Notes: generated by a model from the letters alone, not told the origin. A stretch of DNA of 64,000 bases from Saposhnikovia divaricata (GCA_036435485.1 CM071597.1:10595881-10659880); one strand, 5' to 3'; shown: positions 45,558 to 55,895, counted from the first letter of the stretch. Program-made: numbers and translations.

Positions 45558-45859
45558 TGTCAAGATTTATACATATAGGCAGAATAGAGAGAGATAAGGC
45601 AAAGAGATAATGAACACAAGAGAGGTGCAGTGAACTGTGTGTATGATTATACTACTACTTCTGCTGCTATTTTCTTATTTTCGTGTTGTTATTACAAGGG
45701 AGACTAAGCCTCTTTATATAGATAAACTTAGCTTCCTCCTTATACTAGATACTTGGTTGATGAACTTGGTTGGTGGACTTGGTTGGTGAACTTTTCATTG
45801 TTTACCCCACTTCCTAGGTTATGTCATTGCTTACCTCACTTCCTAGGTTATAATTAACA
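45558..45859 (-). repeat. TRIM-like element 5' LTR
   Basis: 302 bp, adjoining the tRNA-Met primer site at 45540-45557 with no spacer. Confidence 0.93.
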
Positions 45860-45877
45860 ATTTGGTACTCTTTTTTT

Positions 45878-46065
45878 AGTCACTCTTTTTTTGTCATACA
45901 ACACACACTATAGTTAGTCATAGTCGAATTAGATCTGCTAAATGAGAGTCTGACTAGATGTCCAAGGCCTTAGTCACTCTTTTTTTTTGTCATACAACAC
46001 ATATTATTGTTAGTCATAGTCGAATTAGAACTGCTAAATGTCCGACTAGATGTCCAAGACCTTGA
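45878..46065 (+). repeat. ~93-bp tandem duplication
   Basis: TAGTCACTCTTTTTTTGTCA occurs at about 45878 and 45971; both copies continue to GACTAGATGTCCAAG. Confidence 0.85.
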
Positions 46066-46330
46066 AGGCCCAATTATATCTTTTTTTACCAAGTCCGGTT
46101 CTTTTAATTTTTTTAAGTATTTTATTTAAAAAAATTATTGAATCTTAAATCTCATCTTCTTTTTCATTTAAAAATTTTAAACTCGCGTATAATTCATGCA
46201 ATGGAAAGTACGCCAAGTTTTCTAGCCATGCAAATAGGTCTGTCAATGGATCAAGAATCTGATTCGATCCGATCCGATCCAAAATTAGCTGGTATGGATC
46301 CTTCAAAAAAATATCTGATCCGATAAGGAT

Positions 46331-46657
46331 GTGACACCCCCAAATCCACCCTGTCCGGGGACCCGGGTCGTCACATTAGGTCTCAGAATCCTGCAACACA
46401 CGTTAGCTCAATAATAAGCAAATATTTATTACAACGGAGCGGAACAGTCCCACTCCACAGGTCCAAGATCGGTCTCACACATTATTATAACACGTCTTAT
46501 TACATCTCTGAATAATATCTTGCACAAGCCTATAAGGTGAAATAGATAACAGGATTCCAGCTGGTCTCATCAATCCTTGTCACCATAGCCCAGAGCTTTC
46601 TCCTTCCCTTTGATCCTCTGGCTAGACGTCTCGCCTTTTTCCTTCTTGATAGCTGAA
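46331..46657 (-). mobile_element. Chromovirus-like LTR, part 1 (3' end)
   Basis: The plus strand starts TGTGACACCCCCAAATCCAC; on the minus strand this is a GGATTTGGGGGTGTCACA terminus typical of Tekay-like LTR ends. Interrupted at 46658 by element 3; resumes at 58026. Confidence 0.55.
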
Positions 46658-46865
46658 TGATGAGTGGATATTTTATTCACTTAAAGCATTTCCATTTGGC
46701 TTAAAACGAATGTTTGTACTTGAGTTGTGGTATTTTTGATCTCTTTTAAGGGTATTGTGCAAGAATATTAATCATAGGTGTTAAAGGAATGAAGCGGAGC
46801 AATCGGAGCGCAAATCGGAGTTATAATGAAGAAAAGGGAAAACATCCAGTTTGCTGAATAGAAGG

Positions 46866-46985
46866 CACGGCGCGGCAGCGCCGTGTTTGAGCTTGATTAT
46901 GGCGCGGCAGAGCTGGGAGCATCGAGGTGGCGCGGTAGCGCTGGTTTCATACACAGGAGTGGCGCGGCAGCGCCGGTTGTTCTTA
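46866..46985 (+). promoter_or_regulatory. GC-hairpin cluster upstream of TATA, 5' LTR
   Basis: Units of the form GGCGC-GGCA-GCGCC; the first extends to CACGGCGCGGCAGCGCCGTG, an 8-bp stem. Four units within 120 bases, about 80-200 bases before the TATA box. Matching cluster in the 3' LTR at 56823-56931. Confidence 0.75.
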
Positions 46986-47065
46986 CGGGAAATTCCTGAT
47001 TTGCTGATTTTTCGAGATAAAGTAAAAAAATAAAATTCCTTTCGAACAACTTGCACCTGGAGGCC

Positions 47066-47073
47066 TATATAAA
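47066..47073 (+). promoter_or_regulatory. TATA box of element 3 LTR
   Basis: CCTATATAAAGGAAG, conserved in the 3' LTR at 57022-57029; likely drives element transcription. Confidence 0.6.
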
Positions 47074-48077
47074 GGAAGAAAAAAACCCTAGAATAGAGGG
47101 GAGAGACCACGTATTTTATTTACGGAGTTTTGAAGCACGAAGAAGCGAGGAAGAAGATAGTTTTTCAATTTATTCTTGTATTCTTTCTAGTTTGTGGATG
47201 CTTGGTTTGGGTGTATTCTTTAGAACCCTTAATATTTATCTCAGTTATTATTCGTTTTCTTCTATCATGTTTACATTGGAACACATGGTGACGATTAGTT
47301 TGATTATGAACTAATTCGTTGTCATGGGGTTCTAGCGGATTTATTCATGAAATCTATTTGTTAAATCTTCTCGATGCTATAATGTGATTGATGTGATATC
47401 CTATCATGGTTGATTTAATTCGTTATAGGAGAGTAGCTAACTCCTGTAATTGTGTGTTAATTTTTATTGAAGCGAAAGTGGATATAAGAGTTTAGAACTT
47501 GCCATGCTAGCATAGGTTTATGCGTGAGAATATCATTCATAATTATTGTCGTAACTCTAACCGTTTTATGACGACTATGTGATCAATTGAATACTTGTAC
47601 TTCAACCAATATGTTTCAATCTTTATACACATATGGAGATTAGGCTTAATTGGGAGACTAAGTGATGTCTATCTTTATTGTGGATGTTATTTTTGGATGG
47701 TATTTGTACAACGAAGGTTGACTTATATCAGTTTTGTGTATTCGATCAGGTATTAACAAATCACATGAAAAGGCTGGAGAAGTGGAGACTATAGATGGAT
47801 TGTTTAATGAAGTTAAAATCCCATGTTTTATTTGCATAAGTAATTCGACATAATTCTTAGTTCAAGTAGTTGATAATTAGTTATAAATATTAGAGTAAGT
47901 GTAGTGATAAACAAAAATCCAAATGTTAATTTGTCGTAGCATCGAATAATAATCATACATCGGTGAGTGAATTAACTAGACAATACAACGAGTCCCTGTA
48001 GGAACGAATCTTATTTGCTATCTATATTACTTGAGATCACGTGCACTTGCGTGTTGAGTTTGGTCGTAACAAGTTTT

Positions 48078-48095
48078 TGGCGCCGCTGCCGGAGA
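48078..48095 (+). other. Element 3 primer binding site (tRNA-Asp)
   Basis: TGGCGCCGCTGCCGGAGA, differing from elements 1 and 2 at one base. Confidence 0.85.
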
Positions 48096-48210
48096 CGCGG
48101 TTTTGTTTGTTTAGTTTCAGTACTTGCCATCAGTGGTCATTAAAGTTCGGTGACTAGGACGTTCTCACCAAATTTCTTGTTGGTGAATTTCAGGTACTTT
48201 TTGAGAGTGT

Positions 48211-49391
48211 ATGCGTACACGAGCTCAATCACGTAGAGAAGAACTAGCAAGGAGAAAACTTGACTTTGAGAACATCGGGTTAGAAGACGATCTTGAATCA
48301 ATAGAAGAAATGGCAGATCAAGCACAACCAGCGAAGGCTTTGAGTGAATTCTCTCAGCCAAAAGTGGAGGATATTCATACCAGTATTGTTCGCCCAGCTA
48401 TTGGGGCTAATAATTTCGAGCTTAAGCCAAACATCATTCAGATGATTCAGAATACAGTACAGTTCGGGGGTAGTCCTGCTGAAGATCCCAATGCTCATAT
48501 TAGGGACTTCTTTGAGATCTGTGACACCTTCAAATTCAATGGAGTTACAGATGACGCAATCAGATTGAGACTATTTCCCTTCTCTCTTAGGTATAAAGCC
48601 AAGAGTTGGTTACATTCTATGCCATCAGGCTCTATTAAAACATGGGTAGACTGTGCTCAAAAGTTCTTGACGAAGTATTTCTATATGGCGAAGACAGCAG
48701 CTTATCGGAATTCTATTTCTCAGTTTGCTCAGCAACCTCAGGAATCTTTGGGGGAAGCTTGGGAAAGGTACAAGGAGATATTGGCACGTTGTCCTCATCA
48801 TGGGATGCCGGATTGGATGATAATCATCAATTTCTATAACGGGTTGGGAGCTCAGTCCAGGCCTATGTTAGATGCAGCTTCTGGAGGTGCACTATGGGCA
48901 AAAAGATATGAGGATGCCTATAATTTTATTGAAATGATGGCGGCCAATGAGTTTCAGAATCCTACTCAACGCTTGCCACCTGCTAAAATGGCTGGAGTTC
49001 TTGACTTGGATGCAGCTACTGCTATTGCTGCTCAACTCAAGGCGTTGACAATGAAGGTAGATTCCCTTTCTAATCATGGGACTAACCAGGTTGCTATGGT
49101 GTGTGAATTGTGTGCAGGGCTCATGACACGAATCTGTGTGCTATCTCATCTGAATCCGCACAATTCGTCAGTAATTTTCAAAGAGCTCAGCAACCAGTGC
49201 CTAATGTTTATCATCCCAACAATCGGAATCATCCTAATTTCAGTTGGAGCAACAATCAGGGTGGTGTTCAGCAACCCCAAAATCAGCAGTTCAATGCAAG
49301 GCCATATAATCAGAACTATCAACCACCACCTTATGCTCTAAGGCAACCATTCAATCCACCGGGATTTCAACCATCTCAGGGAATTCATTGA
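48211..49391 (+). pseudogene. Element 3 gag with one frameshift
   Basis: From ATG 48211: MRTRAQSRREELARRK, then the Gag core (NNFELKPNIIQMIQNTVQFG, LRLFPFSLRYKAKSWL, a FLTKYF segment, GEAWERYKEILARCPHHG). About 300 residues in, near 49120, one base is missing relative to element 2, so the knuckle C-x2-C-x3-H-x4-C (starting CELCAG) continues in the frame that ends at 49391. After it comes the Asn/Pro/Gln-rich segment with HPNFSW. Gag packages the element RNA into particles in the cytoplasm. Element 2 encodes the same protein with different breaks. Confidence 0.9.
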
Positions 49392-50473
49392 ATCAGTCTG
49401 AGAAGTCTGAATTGGAAGAGCTTCGAATGATGTACAAGAGTCAGGCGGTGTCATTGAAAACTTTAGAGAATCAAATTGGCCAACTCGCCAATGCATTGTT
49501 GAACCGTCAACCAGGAACGCTTCCTAGTGACACAAAGATGAATCCAGGCAAGAAAAATCACAAGGAATAGGTCCAGGCAGTAACATTACGATCAGGAAGA
49601 ATTCTACAAGGTCAGAACAAAGAAAAATCAACCGAGGAAAAAGTGAAAAACCAGAACAGACTGCACGGCGCGGCAGCGCCGCAGCTTCTGGAAGAAAAAA
49701 GTGATTTTCATGCTAGGGTCGAGTCTGGTCCTAAATTGCTACCTAATGCTACTCCCTCGACTCCTATAACTTGTAAGAATGATAATGCTCAGAAAGAAGA
49801 GGAAGATAAGGTGTTTCCACCTCCTCCATACCCAAAACGAATTCAAAGGCAAAAGTTCGACAAGCAATTTGCTAAGTTCTTGGATGTCTTCAAGAAGCTT
49901 CAGATTAACATACCATTTGCGGAGGCTCTTGAGCAAATGCCGAGCTATGCGAAGTTTATGAAGGGCATTCTCTCGAAGAAATTGAAACTTGAGGAGCTAG
50001 AGACCGTTGCCTTGACGGAGGAATGTAGTGCCATCTTGCAACAAAAGTTGCCGCCTAAGTTGAAGGATCCCGGGAGCTTTACCATTCCATGTACTATTGG
50101 AGATCTCTCATTCAGCAAATGCTTGTGTGATTTGGGTGCAAGTATTAATCTCATGCCCTTATCAGTTTTCATGCAACTTGGTCTTCCAGAACCAAAGCCA
50201 ACTACCATGACTCTACAACTTGCGGACCGTTCAGTTACTTATCCTCGAGGGATAGTTGAGGATGTTTTGGTGAAGGTCGACAAGCTTATCTTTCCAGCCG
50301 ACTTTGTTATTCTTGACTTCGAGGAAGACAAGAAGATTCCTATTATCTTAGGACGACCATTCTTGGCTACGGGCCGAACTCTTATTGCTGTCCAAAAGGG
50401 AGAACTCACTATGAGGGTGCACGATCAAAACGTCACTTTTAATGTTTTCAACGCAATGAAGCTTCCCACTTAG
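49388..50473 (+). pseudogene. Element 3 Gag tail and protease, with stops
   Basis: One frame carries the LKTLENQIGQLANALLNRQP helix, a TAG at 49568-49570 (Gln in element 2), the VQAVTLRSGR motif, and the protease with DLGASINLMP followed by LGRPFLATG. It ends at TAG 50471-50473 where element 2 has Glu. An embedded GC hairpin at 49664-49680 is translated as HGAAAP. The aspartic protease would process Gag-Pol; here it is split by stops. Confidence 0.85.
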
Positions 50474-50497
50474 GATGAAGAGTGTCTCAAAATTGAT

Positions 50498-51880
50498 ATG
50501 GTCGACAAGGTGGTTAACTCCGCGACTCAACACTTGATAAAAGCTGATGTGTTGGAAAGAGTTCTTGCTAATGACTTGGAGGTTGAGAACGAAGAGAATA
50601 AAGAACACTTGCAATATCTTAATGCATCTCCATGGAAGAAGTTTGGGATTCCATTTGAATCATTGGGGTTGTCAGAATTGAAGAAGTCTCATGTTAGACT
50701 TAAACCATCCATTGAGGAAGCACCTACCTTGGAACTTAAGCCATTGACTGAACATCTAAGGTATGCCCATCTTGGTGATTCTTTTACCTTACCTGTTATT
50801 ATATCATCTAAACTTTCAAGCATAGAAGAGGAAAAACTATTGAGAATCTTAAGGGAATCCAAATCAGCCATTGGGTGGACTATAGCATACATCAAGGGTA
50901 TTAGTCCTTCTTATTGCATGCACAAAATTCCTTTGGAAGAGGGAGCTAAACCTACAGTCGATAATCAAAGGAGACTGAATCCTGTTATGAAAGAAGTTGT
51001 GAAGAATGAAATTCTTAAATGGCTTGACGCGGGCATTATCTATCCGATTTCTGATAGCTCTTTGGTGAGTTCGGTGCAATGTGTGCCTAAGAAAGGAGGC
51101 ATGACAATGGTTACTAATGAGAAGAACGAGCTCATTCCTACGTGAATAGTGGCTGGTTGGAGAATTTGCATGGATTATCGAAAGTTGAACAAAGCCACTC
51201 GGAAAGATAATTTTCCACTCCCGTTCATTGATCAGATGCTTGACAGATTGGCTGGACGTCAGTACTATTGTTTGCTTGATGGGTATTCTGGTTACAATCA
51301 GATTTTCATAGCACCAGAGGATCAGGAGAAGACTACATTCACTTGTCCATTTGGTACATTTACATTTAGACGTGTTTCTTTTGGGTTGTGTGGTGCACCA
51401 GCTACTTTTCAGAGGTGTATGATGGCTATCTTCTCTGACATGATTGGAATTAATATGGAAGTATTCATGGACGATTTCTCAGTCTTTGGGGATTCTTTTG
51501 TTGAGTGCTTAGAAAACTTGAGTTTGGTTTTAAAACGTTGTGTGGAGACAAATCTTGTTCTTAATTGGGAAAAATGCCACTTCATGGTACAAGAAGGTGT
51601 CATTCTGGGACACAAGGTTTCGAGTAAGGGTTTGGAAGTTGACAAGGCAAAGGTGAAAACTATTGAGAATCTTCCTGCCCCTATCTCAGTCAAGGGTATT
51701 CGTAGCTTTCTTGGTCATGCAGGGTTCTACAGGCGCTTCATAAAGGATTTCTCAAAAATTTCTAAGCCGCTTTGCAATCTCTTGGAAAAAGATGTGCCAT
51801 TCAATTTTGATGAGGCTTGTTTACATGCGTTTGAGATCTTGAAGAAGAAACTAATTTCTGCTCCAGTTATTACAGCCTGA
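50498..51880 (+). pseudogene. Element 3 reverse transcriptase, broken
   Basis: Continues in the frame of the protease. The N-terminal part (DNQRRLNPVMKEVVKNEILK, DAGIIYPISDSSLVSSVQCV, PKKGG) precedes TGA at 51143-51145, where relatives have an Arg codon before the conserved GWRICMDYRKLNKATRKD. Then YYCLLDGYSGYNQI (first catalytic Asp) and VFMDDFSVFG (catalytic Asp pair), and the C-terminal FLGHAGFYRRFI connection. A two-base loss near 51876 shifts the frame before RNase H. RT copies element RNA into DNA. Confidence 0.9.
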
Positions 51881-51899
51881 TTGGAGCCAACCATTTGCT

Positions 51900-53630
51900 T
51901 TGATGTGCGATGCTAGTGATTATGCACTTGGGGCCGTTCTAGGCCAAAGGAAAGAAAAAATGTTCCATGTTATTTACTATGCAAGCAAAACTCTCAATGA
52001 TGCTCAGTTGAATTACACCACCACTGAGAAGGAACTACTTGCTATTATCTATGGGTTTGAAAAGTTTCGCTCTTATCTGCTTGGTACTAAGGTGACAGTT
52101 TATACGGATCATGCTGCTATTCGCTACCTCCTTGCTAAGAAAGATGCTAAGCCAAGGTTGATTCGTTGGGTTCTTCTGTTGCAAGAATTTGATGTGGAAA
52201 TCAAGGATAGAAAGGGGACGGAAAATCAGGTAGCTGACCATCTCTCTAGATTGGAAGATCATGGAAAGTCACCTAAGGACAACACGGTTATTAATGAGTT
52301 TTTTCCTGATGAGCAACTATTCAGAGTGCAAGATGATGAACCATGGTTTGCCAACATTGTGAATTATCTATTAAGCAACATCATTCCACCTGAGCTCTCT
52401 TATGCTCAAAGGAAGAAATTCTTGCACGATGTCAAGCAGTATATTTGGGATGAACCGTTTTTGTTCAAGCAAGGAGCTGATCAGATTATTAGACGTTGTG
52501 TTCCTTACAGTGAGACCGAGGCTATTCTTAGTGATTTTCATGCTACAGCTTATGGAGGCCACTATGTGGGTGAAAAGACAGCCACACGTATTCTTCAAGC
52601 AGGTTTTTATTGGCCGACTCTATTCAAGGATGCTCATCAGTTTGTGTTGAGATGTGATCGATGTCAACGAGTTGGTAATATTTCTCGTAGGGACGAGATG
52701 CCTCTTAATGTCATATTGGAGGTAGAGATCTTTGACGTGTGGGGAATCGACTTCATGGGACCGTTCATTCCGTCATGTGGTAATCAGTATATTCTTGTAG
52801 CCGTGGATTATGTGTCTAAGTGGGTGGAGGTAAAAGCACTTCCAACAAATGATGCTAAGGTGGTACTCAATTTTCTCCACAAGAATATTTTTACTCGGTT
52901 CGGCACTCCACGGGTGATCATCAATGATGAAGGTACGCATTTTTGCAATCGAAAGTTTACATCTCTTATGGCACGCTACAACATCAATCATCGAGTTTCT
53001 ACAGCTTATAATCCTCAAACCAATGGGCAAGCCGAAGTGTCTAATCGTGAAATCAAACGGATTCTTGAGAAGGTAGTTAGTCCTTCTAGGAAGGATTGGG
53101 CGTTGGAGCTTGATGAAGCGGTGTGGGTTTATCGGACAGCCTATAAAACACCTTTGGGAATGTCACTATTTCAGCTAATGTATGGGAAAGCATGCCATCT
53201 TCCAGCTGAGTTAGAACACAAGGCTTATTGGGCGTTAAAGAAGCTGAATCTTGATCTTACAGCAGCAGGTGAAAAGCGTATGGTTCAGTTGAATGAAATG
53301 GACGAGTTTCGATTGCAAGCTTATGAGAACAACAAGCTATACAAAGAGAAAGTGAAAAGGTGGCATGATCGTCGGTTGGTTCTTAAGACGTTTGAGCCCG
53401 GGCAATTGGTGTTGTTGTTCAACTCTCGACTTCGGTTATTTCCTGGAAAGTTGAAGTCACGTTGGTCAGGTCCATTCACAGTCAAAAAAGTTTTTCAGCA
53501 TGGGGCAGTGGAGATTTTTGACAAGTTACCGGATCAGTCGTTCAAGGTCAATGGTCAGCGGGTAAAGCCATATTTTGGAGAGAAGTTGAATCGCGAAGTT
53601 GAGACCGCGGTTCTAATTTGTGCAACGTAA
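51900..53630 (+). CDS. Element 3 RNase H-integrase (576 codons open)
   Basis: RNase H: CDASDYALGAVLGQR (Asp4), TTEKELLAI (Glu43), VYTDHAAIRYLL (Asp70) and NQVADHLSRLE (Asp113) give the full catalytic set. Integrase: an HHCC zinc finger with His214, His221, Cys252 and Cys255; catalytic Asp284 (WGIDFMGPF), Asp343 (IINDEGTHF) and Glu379 (NGQAEVSNRE), with 35 residues between the last two, as in DD35E enzymes. The C-terminal part has FEPGQLVLLFNSRLRLFPGK and KLKSRWSGPF, the usual plant integrase tail. No chromodomain. It is intact but detached from RT by the upstream frameshift. Confidence 0.93.
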   Translation: MMCDASDYALGAVLGQRKEKMFHVIYYASKTLNDAQLNYTTTEKELLAIIYGFEKFRSYLLGTKVTVYTDHAAIRYLLAKKDAKPRLIRWVLLLQEFDVEIKDRKGTENQVADHLSRLEDHGKSPKDNTVINEFFPDEQLFRVQDDEPWFANIVNYLLSNIIPPELSYAQRKKFLHDVKQYIWDEPFLFKQGADQIIRRCVPYSETEAILSDFHATAYGGHYVGEKTATRILQAGFYWPTLFKDAHQFVLRCDRCQRVGNISRRDEMPLNVILEVEIFDVWGIDFMGPFIPSCGNQYILVAVDYVSKWVEVKALPTNDAKVVLNFLHKNIFTRFGTPRVIINDEGTHFCNRKFTSLMARYNINHRVSTAYNPQTNGQAEVSNREIKRILEKVVSPSRKDWALELDEAVWVYRTAYKTPLGMSLFQLMYGKACHLPAELEHKAYWALKKLNLDLTAAGEKRMVQLNEMDEFRLQAYENNKLYKEKVKRWHDRRLVLKTFEPGQLVLLFNSRLRLFPGKLKSRWSGPFTVKKVFQHGAVEIFDKLPDQSFKVNGQRVKPYFGEKLNREVETAVLICAT

Positions 53631-53991
53631 GGAGATGGAGCTACGTCAAGCTAATGACGTGAAAAGAGTGCTTCGTGGGAGGCAACCCACTTGGATTGTT
53701 GTTGAAAAAAAAAGTTGCAAAAGAAGCCACGGCGCGGCAGCGCCGTTTCCAAGGTTATTTCTGGCGCGGCAGCGCCGCGCGGTCTGCTGAAAAAAAAAAA
53801 TTCAGAAAATTTTGGAAAACACAAAAAAATAGGTTGTGTTATTAGTGACCCACGACCCAAGCCCACTACTTACACCCACTAACCCTAATTTCTCTTATAT
53901 ATACTTACCCTTACACAACCCTACCTATACGTACACAACTTACAGATCTCAAAATTCTTAAACACTCTAAACACTTCTTCCAATCAATTCA
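53631..53991 (+). other. Element 3 spacer with hairpins after integrase
   Basis: Begins with a conserved post-integrase motif (CGTCAAGCTAATGACGTG and GTGGGAGGCAACCCAC, the latter a GTGGG/CCCAC stem), then two GC hairpin units (53728-53746 and 53763-53780). A TATA-like TATATATAC stretch at about 53896 and an AC-rich leader precede ORF3, which could suggest a separate transcript (inference). Confidence 0.6.
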
Positions 53992-54960
53992 ATGGCATCC
54001 AAGCGACAAAGGATTGTTGGTGGTGGTAGTGAGGGTGCTGGTGGTATTGGGACTGGTAGGAGGAACCCTCGTTCTTCATCTTCATCTGATTCTGAGGGAG
54101 GCAATGGTGGACCTCAATTTATTAATAATGGGGCTCGTGATGAGTATAATCGATTGTTGGGGCGTCTTATTGCTCGTGAGAGGGGTCTTTTGCCTAATGC
54201 AGCGGATGGGAACATGTTGGAGAATATTTTGGAGAGAGGTTGGGAGCAATTTTGTGAGGTTCCGGAACCTGTTCCGATGACGGTGGTTCGCGAGTTCTAT
54301 GCGAATGCTAGTGTGGAAAAGAATGGGATTAGCCAGGTTCGTGGGTTTCGTGTGGATTATCAGCCGCCTGCTATTCGTCCTGTTCTTGGGCTTCCGTCTC
54401 CTAGGAGGGGTCAAGAGGATTGGTCGGGGAAGACTCGCGATGTTGTGGATCTTCAGTTGATTATTCAGCGGTTGTGTGTTCCAGGTACAGAGTGGCGTGT
54501 GAGGAGAGGCACTACTGAGCCCACCTCGTTCTTGTCGACGGCTCTGAATAGATATGGGCGTACTTGGCACTTGTTCATTTGTGCCAATCTTATTCCTACT
54601 AGGCATTCGAATGAGGTGACAGTTGAGAGGGCTATCCTGTTGTATGCTATATGCAGCAGAGAGTTTGTGGATGTGGGTAATTTGATCCATCAGGGGATTA
54701 TGCGTTTTATGCAAGGTAGTACCACTGCGGCGATGCCTTATGGTTCGGTCATTGCTAGGTTGGCTAGGGATTGTGGTGCTCGTTGGTCAGCAGAGGAGGT
54801 TGTGCAGCAGCCACAGGAAGCGCTGGATCATCAGAGTATACGGAGGCTGGCTGAGTGGGATGGAGGTGAGCCGGATTGGTGGGGTTTTGGTTATGTAGTA
54901 GAGCAGCAACAGCAGCAGCAACAGGAGGAGCCTCAGGGAGGAGGTTCTTTTATTACTTAG
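53992..54960 (+). CDS. Element 3 ORF3: putative plant transposon-type protein
   Basis: 322 codons open, from ATG 53992 (MASKRQR, basic, then Gly/Ser-rich) to TAG. The core (RGWEQFCEVPEPVPMTVVRE, FYANAS, RGFRVDY, WHLFICANLIPTRHSNEVTV, RAILLYAI) recalls the putative plant transposon protein family I know as PF20167. It sits where Athila elements carry an env-like gene, but no signal peptide, transmembrane stretch or glycosylation-rich ectodomain is visible. Gln-rich tail. After the TAG the frame continues, through a TGA near 55075, to TAG about 55162, so the ancestral protein was probably longer. Function unknown. Confidence 0.72.
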   Translation: MASKRQRIVGGGSEGAGGIGTGRRNPRSSSSSDSEGGNGGPQFINNGARDEYNRLLGRLIARERGLLPNAADGNMLENILERGWEQFCEVPEPVPMTVVREFYANASVEKNGISQVRGFRVDYQPPAIRPVLGLPSPRRGQEDWSGKTRDVVDLQLIIQRLCVPGTEWRVRRGTTEPTSFLSTALNRYGRTWHLFICANLIPTRHSNEVTVERAILLYAICSREFVDVGNLIHQGIMRFMQGSTTAAMPYGSVIARLARDCGARWSAEEVVQQPQEALDHQSIRRLAEWDGGEPDWWGFGYVVEQQQQQQQEEPQGGGSFIT

Positions 54961-55193
54961 AGACAGTATAGGCGTTTGACGAGGCGTATCGATGCGGTGC
55001 ACGATATGCAGGCAGGTTTTGCAACAGATTTTAGTCAGTTTGCACAAGCTTTGGGCACGGCTTTTCGTGCGAGTTGAGTGGATGTGACTTTTCCGTCCTT
55101 TGGAGCTGGCGCTGTCTATCCGCCACCGGACACTCCCAATGGGAGTGGTTCGGGCGACGAGTAGGTATGCCTTGCACACTTGTTATTCTTACC

Positions 55194-55234
55194 TTCAATG
55201 GGTGCATTGAAAATTTTTAAGTTGGGGGTGGGGA
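55194..55234 (+). other. Element 3 internal hairpin + G-tract
   Basis: TTCAATG-GGTG-CATTGAA (55194-55211), a perfect 7-bp stem, then AAGTTGGGGGTGGGGA. Equivalent to 20812-20850 in element 2. Confidence 0.8.
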
Positions 55235-55895
55235 TACAAGGTGCATTTGTATAATAGGTGAGTGCACGTTAGAAGCATATTTGTATGTTAGCATATTTGC
55301 ATGTTAGTTAGAGCATTTTGTTTTTTTTATGTATGCCATATAGGACATTCTGTTATTGTGATATTTATGTTCATATAGTTGCATGAGCATGGTATGCATT
55401 TTCATGATCCCTTAGAACTTGCTAATTCTGACTGGTAGGTAGGTGTCTAGTTGAGTGTGGTGATGATGAGTAGAGGGTTGAATTATAGTGCCTATGAAAT
55501 TGACTTGCGTGTTCAGAAACAAAACTTTTACACGGACTCATTGGGTGCTTTTGGGCTAGGTTAGGGTCATGCTTGTTGGATGTTTAGAGATTTAATCGCT
55601 TGATTATATTTAGAATTTTCGTTATTCCCTTGATAGCGTAGGAGCACTAAAGTCTAAGTTTGGGGGAAAACAGGGATTTCATGCTAGTTGTAAATATTTG
55701 TTAATAATGGCTAGGTGTCAAATGGCTAGTAGCCGGCTCATATTTATATGAGTAGTCTAGGGTTGGAAATGAGAAAGGCTCATTCCAGATCGCAAAAAGA
55801 AAAAAAAAAGAAAAAAAGAAAAGAAAAAAAATCAGAAAAAAAAAAAGAAGAAAAAAGTCAAAAGTCTAATTGTTAAATGCAAAATTAACCAGAGT

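Larger units (their letters stand above)
44534..45859 (-). mobile_element. Miniature copia-type element (TRIM-like)
   Basis: Two LTRs of exactly 302 bp (44534-44835 and 45558-45859) flank about 720 bp without coding capacity. Perfect target duplication ATTTG (44529-44533, 45860-45864). On the minus strand the 5' LTR ends CTTGACA and is followed at once by TGGTATCAGAGCGGGTTC, complementary to initiator tRNA-Met; a GAAGGGCG purine tract precedes the 3' LTR TGTTAAATAT. Non-autonomous. Confidence 0.93.
46658..48071 (+). repeat. Element 3 5' LTR
   Basis: Starts TGATGAGTGGATATTTTATT, ends TTGGTCGTAACA. Four GC hairpin units at about 46866-46985, one damaged (GGCGCGGCAGAGCTG), precede a TATATAAA box at 47066-47073. 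Confidence 0.95.

Noticed and set aside
54082..54714. 210-codon minus-strand frame opposite ORF3
   Set aside because: Composition is that of an antisense shadow, with no domain; the plus strand has recognisable family features.
53992..54960. Calling ORF3 an envelope protein
   Set aside because: No signal peptide, transmembrane segment or furin-like site is visible; position alone does not justify the name.
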